From the NCBI GenBank assembly GCA_046349515.1, contig JAXMCE010000011.1:46645-110644 (forward strand): a stretch of 64,000 bases of DNA. Reading direction: 5' to 3'. The notes beneath the pieces are model-generated. The model was not told where the DNA came from and did not search any database. It worked only from the letters and a program-made list of their open reading frames with translations. A program made the translations under genes and the position numbers. This DNA comes from JBGPGW01 sp046349515 (GTDB lineage: Bacteria > Pseudomonadota > Alphaproteobacteria > CADEGL01). Below are positions 52,180-60,422 of the stretch, piece by piece (position 1 is the stretch's first letter; every line of letters begins with the position of its first letter).

Positions 52180-52911
52180 ATGTTCGACGAGCGGACAGGC
52201 CTTCTTGCGCCGGACGGGCGCGTCGTCATGGTCTCGGGCGCCAATCGCGGCTTCGGCCTCGCGATTGCGAAACGGCTCCATGCGGACGGCTACCGCCTGA
52301 GCCTCGGCGCGCGAAAGCTCGATGCGTTGAAAGAAGCCGTCGCCGGATTCGCGGATGCGCGCGTTCTCCAGTGCCGGTTCGATGCGGGCGATCCGGATTC
52401 CGCGCGCGACTGGGTGGAACGGACGGTCAAGCATTTCGGCCGCCTCGACGGCCTCGTCAACAACGCGGGCATCCTTCGGCTCCACGATCTCGACGACTAC
52501 GACGAGAAGGCGTTCGACGAGGTGCTCGAGGTCAATCTGAAGGCACCCTATCGCCTGACTGTCGCCGCGCTGCCGCATCTCCGCAAATCGGGCGCCGGCC
52601 GCATCGTCAACATCAACTCGCGCTCGGGCCTTCGCTACGTCGCGGGCAGCGCCGACTACAACATCAGCAAGTTCGCCGGCATCGCGCTCAACCACGCCCC
52701 GCGCGTCGAGTATTGGGCCGAGGGCGTGCGCACGACGGCCGTCTGCCCGGGACCATCGGCGACGGAGATGAACGCCGATGCCGTCGCCCAAGGCCGCGAC
52801 CTCACTCATCCCGCGACGATCGCCGCGCTCGTGAGCCTCGCGATCGGCCTCCCCAACAACGCCTCGGTCCCGATCCTTCCCGTCTGCTCCGATCTCGAAG
52901 CGGGAGTCTGA
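52180..52911 (+). CDS. Short-chain dehydrogenase/reductase
   Basis: 243-residue SDR with SGANRGFG cofactor loop, NNAG (about 91-94), Ser in NINSRSG and YNISK (about 159-163). Arg at the end of strand 2 (LGARKLD) favours NADP(H). AGGAG precedes the ATG. It ends 3 bp before the homocysteine methyltransferase start, so the two are almost certainly one operon. The C-terminus (PNNASVPILPVCSDLEAGV) differs from the usual DGG-type end, so the substrate loop may be special. Confidence 0.9.
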   Translation: MFDERTGLLAPDGRVVMVSGANRGFGLAIAKRLHADGYRLSLGARKLDALKEAVAGFADARVLQCRFDAGDPDSARDWVERTVKHFGRLDGLVNNAGILRLHDLDDYDEKAFDEVLEVNLKAPYRLTVAALPHLRKSGAGRIVNINSRSGLRYVAGSADYNISKFAGIALNHAPRVEYWAEGVRTTAVCPGPSATEMNADAVAQGRDLTHPATIAALVSLAIGLPNNASVPILPVCSDLEAGV

Positions 52912-52914
52912 ACC

Positions 52915-53796
52915 GTGCCGGGCGCGATCACGCTTCTCGACGGCGGCATGGGCCAGGAGTTGAGGAAGCGCGGGCTCACGGAGGAGCGACTCTGGTCGGC
53001 CCACACGCTCATGACCCGGCCCGAGGAGGTTCGCCGCCTCCATGAGGAGTTCATCGACGCAGGCGCCGAGATCATCACCACCGCCAACTACTCGACGACA
53101 CCCAAGCGCTTCGCCATCGATGGGCTCCGCAATCGCGTCACGGACGTGACAAGGATCGCGGCCGAGGTCGCGAACGAGGCACGGCGAGGGCGCGGCGGCG
53201 TGCGCATCGCGGGCTCGCTCCCACCCCTCCTTGCGAGCTATGAGCCCGATGCCGCCGGCACGTTCGAGGAGATGCTGCCCGACTATGAGGAGATCGTCGC
53301 GGCCCTCGCACCCGGCGTCGATCTTTTCATCTGCGAGACGATGGCGAGCGCCACCGAATCCCGCGCGGCCGCGACCGCCGCCGCCGCGACGGGGAAACCC
53401 ATCTGGGTTTCCTGGACTCTCCAGGACGAGAAGACCAACCGCTTGAGGAGCGGCGAGACGATCGCGGAGGCGCTCCGGCAGGTGAGCGCGCTTCCGATCG
53501 ATGCCTTCCTTTTCAACTGCTGCTCGCCCGAGACGATGACGCCGGCCTTGCCGATCCTGCGCGCCGCGACCGATCGCCCGATCGGGGCCTATGCCAACGC
53601 CTTCACGCCGATCCCCAAGGACTGGCGGCGAAGGGCCGACCGCCTCCGCGATCTTCGCGAAGACCTCGACGCCGAGGGCTTCGCATCCTTCGCGGCGCCC
53701 TGGTTCCGGTCCGGCGCCACCATCGTCGGCGGCTGCTGCGGCGCCAGCCCTGGCCATATCGCAGCGCTGAGGCGGCTCATCGAGGCCACCACCTAA
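52915..53796 (+). CDS. Homocysteine S-methyltransferase family protein (second copy)
   Basis: 293 residues, paralogous to 13520-14389 along its length. Start at GTG 52915. LLDGGMGQELRKRG is followed by the zinc cysteines in NCCSPE and GGCCGASP. It should transfer a methyl group from a methylated sulfur or amine donor to homocysteine. In an operon with the SDR just upstream (3-bp spacing). The two copies differ most in the C-terminal third, so they may use different donors. Confidence 0.9.
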   Translation: MPGAITLLDGGMGQELRKRGLTEERLWSAHTLMTRPEEVRRLHEEFIDAGAEIITTANYSTTPKRFAIDGLRNRVTDVTRIAAEVANEARRGRGGVRIAGSLPPLLASYEPDAAGTFEEMLPDYEEIVAALAPGVDLFICETMASATESRAAATAAAATGKPIWVSWTLQDEKTNRLRSGETIAEALRQVSALPIDAFLFNCCSPETMTPALPILRAATDRPIGAYANAFTPIPKDWRRRADRLRDLREDLDAEGFASFAAPWFRSGATIVGGCCGASPGHIAALRRLIEATT

Positions 53797-53856
53797 GCCG
53801 CGCCAAGACACGAGCCCCGCGACCGATTAGACTCGACGCCTCCTTCGGACGCGCCG

Positions 53857-55386
53857 ATGACCGACATCGCAGAACCTCGGACGGCAGTTCTTGGCGCAGC
53901 GCGGCGCTGGCTCGCGCTTGCGGCGGCGATGACGGGCTCGGCCGTCTACATGCTGAGCCTCACCATCTCGGCGACGGCGATCCCGCACATGCAGGGCGCG
54001 TTCTCGGCCGCCCCCGACCAGATCTCCTGGATGCTGACCTCGTTCATCATCGGCACGACGATCACGACGGCGTGCTCCGGCTGGATCGCGAGCCGCTATG
54101 GGCGGAAGCGCGTCTTCGTCTTTGCGTGCGGCGGCTTCACGGTCATGTCGATCCTCTGCGGGCTCGCGACCTCGCTCGGCCAGGAGGTGCTGTTCCGCAC
54201 GCTCCAAGGGCTCATCGGCGCGCCCCTCCTGCCCCTCAGCCAGGCCATCGCCATCGATACCTTCCCGCCCGAGAAGCGCGGCCTCGCCATCAGCCTCCAG
54301 GGCTTCGGCGCCGTGTCCGGCGCCGTCATCGGCCCCTATGTCGGGGGCGTGCTCGTCGAGGCGTATGGCTGGCCCTGGGTATTCTTCGTCTATGTGCCGC
54401 TCGGCGCGCTCGCCTTCGTCGCGAGCTGGGCCTTCGTGCCGGAGATCGAGCGCGACCCCGGCCGCACGCTCAGCTGGACCGGCTTCGGACTCTTCATCGT
54501 CGCGATCGCGACGTTCCAGCTCATGCTCAACCGCGGCGAGCGGCTCGACTGGTTCGCTTCCTCGGAAGTCATCGCGGAGGCCGCGGTCGCGGGCATCGCC
54601 TTCTACGCCTTCGTGCTCCACACCGCGGCGGCGCGCGAGCCCTTCTTCGCCCCGCAGCTCTTTCGCGACCGCAACTACCTGATCGGGCTTTTCCTCGTCT
54701 TCGTATTCGGCGCGCTCATCTTCCTCCAGATGTTCCTCGTGCCGGTGCTGCTGCTGGAATTCGTCGGCTTCACGATGAAGGACGTGGGCTACGTCCTCGG
54801 CTGGCGTGCGCTCGGCCTCATGGCGAGCACGCTCGCCATCGGCCCCGTCGTCGACCGGCTCGATCCGCGCCTCACCTTCGTCGGCGGGTTCCTCTTCATG
54901 GCCGCCTCGGCCTGGGTCATGTCGCAATGGACGCTCGAGATTCGCCCGGGCGACGTGGCCTGGGCGAACTTCCTCCAGGGCATCTGCTCGGGCGTCGCCT
55001 ACATCCCGATCGCCGTCATGGCCTTCTCGACCCTGCCCGAGCGCCTGCGGAACGACGGCGTCGCGCTTTTCTTCCTCATGTCGAATCTGGGGACGGCGAC
55101 GGGCACGGCCGCGATCTTCAACTTCCTGACGCGGAGCATGCGGGTCAACCGCAGCGTCATCACCGAGCACCTGACGCTTTACAACGAGCTGTTCCGCTCG
55201 GGCGGCGTGCCGCGCCTTTGGGATCTGCACACGACGGGCGGCCTTGCGGCGATGGATGCCGAGGTCGTGCGCCAGGCCGCGATCATCGCCTACACGAACA
55301 GCTTCTACCTCATCGCGCTCGTCACGCTCGCCGTGCTCCCCTTGGCGCTTTTCGTGCGCCTGCCTAAGCGCACGCCGGCATCCTAG
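53857..55386 (+). CDS. MFS efflux transporter, DHA2 (EmrB-like)
   Basis: 509 residues, 14 membrane helices. Motif A is GWIASRYGRKRVF and a motif C-like GAVIGPYVGGVLVEAYGWPWVFF is typical of EmrB. The long loop before the last helix (TEHLTLYNELFRSGG...) is a hallmark of DHA2 pumps. No EmrA-type membrane-fusion gene is adjacent. It follows the homocysteine methyltransferase gene by 60 bp in the same direction. Drug or metabolite efflux; cargo unknown. Confidence 0.92.
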   Translation: MTDIAEPRTAVLGAARRWLALAAAMTGSAVYMLSLTISATAIPHMQGAFSAAPDQISWMLTSFIIGTTITTACSGWIASRYGRKRVFVFACGGFTVMSILCGLATSLGQEVLFRTLQGLIGAPLLPLSQAIAIDTFPPEKRGLAISLQGFGAVSGAVIGPYVGGVLVEAYGWPWVFFVYVPLGALAFVASWAFVPEIERDPGRTLSWTGFGLFIVAIATFQLMLNRGERLDWFASSEVIAEAAVAGIAFYAFVLHTAAAREPFFAPQLFRDRNYLIGLFLVFVFGALIFLQMFLVPVLLLEFVGFTMKDVGYVLGWRALGLMASTLAIGPVVDRLDPRLTFVGGFLFMAASAWVMSQWTLEIRPGDVAWANFLQGICSGVAYIPIAVMAFSTLPERLRNDGVALFFLMSNLGTATGTAAIFNFLTRSMRVNRSVITEHLTLYNELFRSGGVPRLWDLHTTGGLAAMDAEVVRQAAIIAYTNSFYLIALVTLAVLPLALFVRLPKRTPAS

Positions 55387-55519
55387 CGTCACCGTCGCGC
55401 GGGTCGCGTGGCCCTGGCGTCCGCGCACCTCCTGGAGCGGATGCCACCCGTGCCCTAACATCGCGCCCGCACCGCATGCCCCGCGGCCGATCACCGCGCG
55501 AGCGAGGAAGGGAAATGCC

Positions 55520-56113
55520 ATGGCTCAAGACGGCGCGCCCCGCGACGGCCAGGAACCGCCCGAACCCGGCCTCTCGGAGGTGACCGCCGTCATCTCGCAC
55601 ACGGTGAAGACCGGGCTCGAGGACCAATACGAGGCCTGGCTCAAGGAGATCACGCCGCTCGCGAAGACCTTCCAAGGCCATCGCGGCGTCAACATCATCC
55701 GGCCCATGCGCGGCTCGCGCGCCTACACGACCGTGCTCCACTTCGACACGCTCGCGCATCTCGAGGGATGGCTGTCCTCGGAAGCGCGGCGACGCCTCAT
55801 CCAAAGGGCCGAGCCGCTGCTCGACCAGGCCGACAATATCGAGATCAAAACCGGCCTCGAGTTCTGGTTCACGCCGCCCGACTCGACCCAGAAGCACGCG
55901 AAGCCATACAAGCAGTTCCTGCTCACGCTCTCGGTGATCTATCCGCTGACGAGCGTCCTCCCCTGGGTCTTGCGGCCGCTCATCGAGGCGGTGCCGGCCC
56001 TCGAGCCATGGGTGTTCAGCAAGCTCATCGCGGCCATGATCACCTGCGGCCTCATGACCTATGTGATCATGCCCCGCTACACGCGCCTCGTGGCGAAGTG
56101 GCTCTATCGATAG
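55520..56113 (+). CDS. ABM-domain protein with C-terminal membrane helices
   Basis: 197 residues. Residues ~20-110 are an antibiotic-biosynthesis-monooxygenase-type ferredoxin-like barrel (VISHTVKTGLEDQYEAWLKEI... FDTLAHLEGWLSSEARRRL), usually a cofactor-independent oxygenase or stress protein. The C-terminal ~70 residues contain two hydrophobic helices (LLTLSVIYPLTSVLPWVL, LIAAMITCGLMTYVIM), so it is membrane-bound. AGGAAGGGA precedes ATG 55520; an ATG at 55515 is out of frame. Known as a two-part family in proteobacteria; function not established. Confidence 0.85.
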   Translation: MAQDGAPRDGQEPPEPGLSEVTAVISHTVKTGLEDQYEAWLKEITPLAKTFQGHRGVNIIRPMRGSRAYTTVLHFDTLAHLEGWLSSEARRRLIQRAEPLLDQADNIEIKTGLEFWFTPPDSTQKHAKPYKQFLLTLSVIYPLTSVLPWVLRPLIEAVPALEPWVFSKLIAAMITCGLMTYVIMPRYTRLVAKWLYR

Positions 56114-56160
56114 AGGACTTCCATCGGTGCGATCGCGCGTCGGTCGAGCAGATCCCGACC

Positions 56161-58044
56161 CTATTCCTCGGGCAACCCGGCCAGAAGAAGTCCTTTGTAC
56201 ACGCGATCTGTCTCCGGCCCTGGTTGAAAGTCGCCTTCGTCCCGGTACTGTCTCAGGGATTTCACTGGATAGTAGCGGCGCATCTCCGCGAGCTCCTGAT
56301 GGGCAAGATCCATATTCCCCATATGAGCGTAGGACGACGCCAAGTATGCGTGGCACGGCCAGTAGTCCGGTGCGCGGCCGATACAATGCTGAAGATGGGG
56401 AATGGCCTCGGTGAAACGCCCGGCCAGGGTGTACGCTCGGCCCTGATACATGTCGAAAATCGGTGGATATAAGGGGTCGAGCGCAATCGCCTTTTCAACC
56501 AACGGGAGCGCTTCACCCGAACGATTTAAGAAGGCATAGATATTGGCGAGGGCCGCATAGCCGTCGGGATCGCTCGGGTTGAGACGGATCGCCTGTTGCA
56601 CCCAGACCATGGCCTGATCGAATTCATGCTGGCGGATATACAAATCGCCCCGCGTCAGATGCGCGAACGGTAGGGACTCATCGATTGCGAGCGCCGTCTC
56701 CACGAGATTCACGCCTTTGAGAATGGCCTGCTCTCGGTTGGCCGGGTCCCAACGGAGCGACACTTCCAGGTAATAGGTGAACGCTAGCTCGGCGTAGGGC
56801 GAGGCGAATTTCGGGTCGAGCTCGATCGCTTTCTCGAACAGAGCGCGCGATTCGAGTGTCGGCGCTTTTCTCGATGTCTGGCGCAGGGCCCGTCCGCGCA
56901 AGTAGTAATCGTAGGCGCCGAGGTCGACTTGTCCTTTGCGAAGAATCGCGTCCACTTCGGCCTTCTGGACGCGGCTGCCAAGTTGGGCTGCAATCGCCAT
57001 GGTGATCTCATCCTGAACCGCGAGAATGTCCTTCAACGGACGGTCGAATTTCTCAGCCCAGACATGGCTGCCTGTTTGCGCATCGATCAGCTGGGCCGTG
57101 ACGCGCACCGTGTCCGCCGTCTTCTGAACACTGCCTTCGACCACGTAGCGCACGCCGAGCGTCCGGCCCACCTCCTTCACGTCGGCGGCCTTGCCTTTGT
57201 AGGTAAAGGACGAGTTGCGCGCGGTCACGAGAAGCGTGCGTGAACGCGCCAGTGCCGTCAGGATCTCCTCGGTGATCCCGTCGCTGAAATAGTCCTGGGC
57301 CGGATCGCCGCTCATGTTGGTGAACGGAAGCACGGCGATCGTGGTCCGTTCGGACGAGGCACCGGCATCGCGCGCACTGGGCCGCAGCGCATACCAGCCA
57401 CCCGCCACCGCGACCAAGACCAGAACAGCTGCGAGAGCCAGCCACCGGACTCGCGGCAGCACACGCCGCGACAACGCGGTCTTGGACAAAGCCCCCGTCT
57501 CGCTGGCTTTTATCTCCGCTGGCTCGCCCCCCTCGAAATGAACACGATGCGCCTTGATGGGCCGGGCGATGTTCTTCACTTCGCGCTCGCCCATATCCTC
57601 GAAGGCAAGAGCCAGCTTGTCGCGCACCTGGTCCCGTACGACGCGGCTCACCCAGACGCCGCCAGGCTCAGCGAGCGCTTCGAGACGAGCCGCGACATTG
57701 ACGCCATCACCGTAAATGTCGCTGCCCTCGACGATCACGTCGCCGATGTTGATGCCGATGCGGAACTCGATGCGCTGACCCTGCGGGACATCTGCGTTCC
57801 GCGCGGTCATCCCTCGCTGGATCTCAACGGCGCAGGAGACGGCATCGACGACGCTCGCGAACTCGACGAGTGCGCCATCGCCCATCAGCTTGACGATCCG
57901 CCCGCGGCGCGCTGCGATCGTGGGGTCGATGAGGTCCCGGCGGTGGGCCTTGAGGCGCTCGAGCGTGCCGACCTCGTCCTCGCCCATGAGGCGCGCGTAG
58001 CCCACCACATCGGCAGCGAGGATCGCGGCAAGCTTACGTTCCAT
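56161..58044 (-). CDS. Class III adenylate cyclase with TolB-like and TPR domains
   Basis: 627 residues. Residues 1-170 are a class III nucleotide cyclase domain (LAAILAADVVGYARLMGEDE with metal Asp, GDGALVEFAS, RIGINIGDVI, GDGVNVAARLE). A membrane helix lies at ~200-219. A TolB/FlgO-like domain follows (TIAVLPFTNMSGDPAQDYFS... GSHVWAEKFDRP), then TPRs from ~380 to ~600. It probably makes cAMP in the cytoplasm in response to what the outer part senses or binds. This architecture is abundant in Rhizobiales and relatives, often with many copies per genome. Confidence 0.92.
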   Translation of the reverse strand: MERKLAAILAADVVGYARLMGEDEVGTLERLKAHRRDLIDPTIAARRGRIVKLMGDGALVEFASVVDAVSCAVEIQRGMTARNADVPQGQRIEFRIGINIGDVIVEGSDIYGDGVNVAARLEALAEPGGVWVSRVVRDQVRDKLALAFEDMGEREVKNIARPIKAHRVHFEGGEPAEIKASETGALSKTALSRRVLPRVRWLALAAVLVLVAVAGGWYALRPSARDAGASSERTTIAVLPFTNMSGDPAQDYFSDGITEEILTALARSRTLLVTARNSSFTYKGKAADVKEVGRTLGVRYVVEGSVQKTADTVRVTAQLIDAQTGSHVWAEKFDRPLKDILAVQDEITMAIAAQLGSRVQKAEVDAILRKGQVDLGAYDYYLRGRALRQTSRKAPTLESRALFEKAIELDPKFASPYAELAFTYYLEVSLRWDPANREQAILKGVNLVETALAIDESLPFAHLTRGDLYIRQHEFDQAMVWVQQAIRLNPSDPDGYAALANIYAFLNRSGEALPLVEKAIALDPLYPPIFDMYQGRAYTLAGRFTEAIPHLQHCIGRAPDYWPCHAYLASSYAHMGNMDLAHQELAEMRRYYPVKSLRQYRDEGDFQPGPETDRVYKGLLLAGLPEE

Positions 58045-58088
58045 AGCCTCTCAAATGGTTCTTGCCGCCGAGTTCTTCCGTCTCGCCT

Positions 58089-60422
58089 CTACACGACCCG
58101 TGCGGCGTAGCGCTCGCCCAGGATCTCGACCTCGAGGGGACCCGAGAGCGCGTCCGCCTCGACCATGGCGAGCGCCATGCTCGTGCCGCGCCCGTGCCCG
58201 AAGGCACCCGACGTCACGGTGCCCACGTCCCGGCCGCGCGAGATCACTGCCTCATCGCCCCACGGATCGACGGGGCGCGGCCCCTTCTCGATCGCAAGGC
58301 GCACGAGCCGCCGCGTCTTGCCGTTGGCCGCACCGCCCTTGCCCTTGGCGCTCGGAAGCCCTGCCGCTTCCGGCGCGCTTTCCCGCCAATAGTCCTGCCC
58401 CATGAAGCCGATACCGGCCTCGACGCGGAGCGAGTCGTAGGCCCGAAAACCCGTATCGCGGAGGCCATGGGTGGCGCCCGCCGCGACGAGCGCCTCGTAG
58501 AGCGCAATCTGCCATTCCACCGCGTGATGGAAGGCACAGACCGGTATGTCCTCCATGGCGAACCGCGTGAGGCGGAGCGGAATGTTCCGCAGCCGCACCT
58601 CCGCCACCGTCTCGTTCCCATGCTGCGCCGCCTTGTACGCGGCACCGAAGGCCGAGGCGATGACCGATTCGGCCTTGGGTCCGACGAGCACGAGAATGCC
58701 CCAGCGATTGGACAGCGACGTCGCCGCCGCATTCGCCTTCGCCGCAATCTGCCGCAGGACGAGCTCGTCGCGCTGCGCGTTGACGGGCAACCCGACCACA
58801 TAGAATCGATCCTCCTCAAGACGCGCGACGCGCATGACGGCGGCAAGATGCCCCGTGCCGTTGAGGAAAGCGACGGGCTTGAACGCGCCCTTCAGCGGCA
58901 AAGGACCGGCAGCGGCGCGCTCCAGCGCCGACGCCGCGTCGGGGCCCGCGATTTCGAACTTGCCGGCGCTCGACCAATCCATGATGCCCACGCCCTCGCG
59001 CATGGCGCGCGCTTCCGCCGCCACGTGCGGGAACCAGTTCGTGCGCTCATAGGACGGCACGTCGTCCGCCTTCTCGCCCTTGGGCGCGAACCAGTTCGCG
59101 ACCTCCCAGCCGTTCAACACGCCAAAGACGGCGCCCTTGGCCGCGAGACGGTCGTGCAAAGGCGATGTCCAGCCGGGCCGGCCTTCATGCGCTTCGACAT
59201 GGGGGTAGTAGGCGGCCGACGCGAAGGCGTGGCCCGAGGAGAGGCGCTCGACCGCATAGTGCTTGTCCGCATAGGCGCCGAAGCGGTTCACATCGAAGGC
59301 CGCGATGTTGAGGCTCGGCCGGCCTTGGACGATCCATTCGGCGAGATAGCGCGTCGTGCTGCTGAAGAGGAATCCGCCCGACACCCCGCACATCACGTAG
59401 AAATTGTCGTAGCCATGGGCGGGCCCCACGAGCGGGCGCATGTCCGGGCTTCTCGGCGTCGGGCCGTTGACGACCGTGCGGATGCCCACCGGCTTCAGCG
59501 CCGGGATGATCTCGTAAATCTGGAGAAGGCGCGATTCGGTGCGCTCCAAATCCGGCGGCAGCAGCTCCTGGCCGAATCCCTCCGGCACGCCGTCCACGCC
59601 GAAGAATTTCGGATGGTCCTCGTAGCACGAGATGATGAGGCCCTTCCTGTCCGCGCGGGTGTAGAGCGGAATCGTCATGTCCCAAAGCATGGGCAGCTCG
59701 TTCGGCAGAGCGGCCACTTCGGGGATGTCGCCGGTCACGAGGAACTCGTGCTCGATCGAGACGGCCGGCAGCACGCCGCCCACCATGGCCGAGATCTCCT
59801 TCGCCCACATGCCAGCGCAATTGACGATGGCACCCGCCGTGATGACTCCCTTGTCCGTCTCGATGCGCCACTCGCCCGAGGCCGTGCGCGTGATCGCCGT
59901 CACCTTGGTGTGGCGGTAGATCTCGGCGCCCGACTCGCGGGCCTTCCGCGCAAGTCCCTGCGTCGTTTGGGACGGATCGGTGAAGCAGTCGTTCGGCAGG
60001 TGCAACGCGCCCACGACGCCGTCCGTCTTCATGAGCGGGAAGAGCGATTGCGCCTGCTGCGGACCCACGATGTCCGCCTCGACGCCGAGCTGGCGCGCGA
60101 TGCCGAGGAAGCGGCGGTTCTCGTCCATCTCGTCCCGGCTGCGCGCCAGGCGCAAGCTGCCGCAGCGATGGACGCCCGAGGGCGAGCCCGTCAGCGCCTC
60201 GAGATTGTGGTAGGTGTCCTGGCTCTCCTTGAGGATGCGCGCGATGAGCGCGCATTCGGCGAAGCCCGGCACCATGCCCGCGGCATGCCAGGTCGAGCCC
60301 GAGGTGAGCTCGCCCTTCTCGATCAACACCACGTCTGTCCAGCCGAGCCGCGTCAGGTGATAGAGCGTGCTGCAACCGTTGATGCCGCCCCCGATGACCG
60401 CGACCCGCGCGTGACTCTTCAT
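58089..60422 (-). CDS. Dimethylglycine/sarcosine dehydrogenase-like FAD + GcvT fusion (A)
   Basis: 777 residues. The N-terminal FAD half starts VAVIGGGINGCSTLYHL (8-24). SGSTWHAAG carries His46, the residue that binds FAD covalently in dimethylglycine and sarcosine dehydrogenases. The C-terminal half (~440-777) is an aminomethyltransferase (GcvT)-like folate-binding domain. The enzyme removes an N-methyl group, passing it as formaldehyde to tetrahydrofolate and electrons to ETF. Its ATG overlaps the stop of gene B (ATGA), so the pair is co-translated. Substrates could be dimethylglycine, sarcosine or other N-methyl amino acids. Confidence 0.93.
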   Translation of the reverse strand: MKSHARVAVIGGGINGCSTLYHLTRLGWTDVVLIEKGELTSGSTWHAAGMVPGFAECALIARILKESQDTYHNLEALTGSPSGVHRCGSLRLARSRDEMDENRRFLGIARQLGVEADIVGPQQAQSLFPLMKTDGVVGALHLPNDCFTDPSQTTQGLARKARESGAEIYRHTKVTAITRTASGEWRIETDKGVITAGAIVNCAGMWAKEISAMVGGVLPAVSIEHEFLVTGDIPEVAALPNELPMLWDMTIPLYTRADRKGLIISCYEDHPKFFGVDGVPEGFGQELLPPDLERTESRLLQIYEIIPALKPVGIRTVVNGPTPRSPDMRPLVGPAHGYDNFYVMCGVSGGFLFSSTTRYLAEWIVQGRPSLNIAAFDVNRFGAYADKHYAVERLSSGHAFASAAYYPHVEAHEGRPGWTSPLHDRLAAKGAVFGVLNGWEVANWFAPKGEKADDVPSYERTNWFPHVAAEARAMREGVGIMDWSSAGKFEIAGPDAASALERAAAGPLPLKGAFKPVAFLNGTGHLAAVMRVARLEEDRFYVVGLPVNAQRDELVLRQIAAKANAAATSLSNRWGILVLVGPKAESVIASAFGAAYKAAQHGNETVAEVRLRNIPLRLTRFAMEDIPVCAFHHAVEWQIALYEALVAAGATHGLRDTGFRAYDSLRVEAGIGFMGQDYWRESAPEAAGLPSAKGKGGAANGKTRRLVRLAIEKGPRPVDPWGDEAVISRGRDVGTVTSGAFGHGRGTSMALAMVEADALSGPLEVEILGERYAARVV

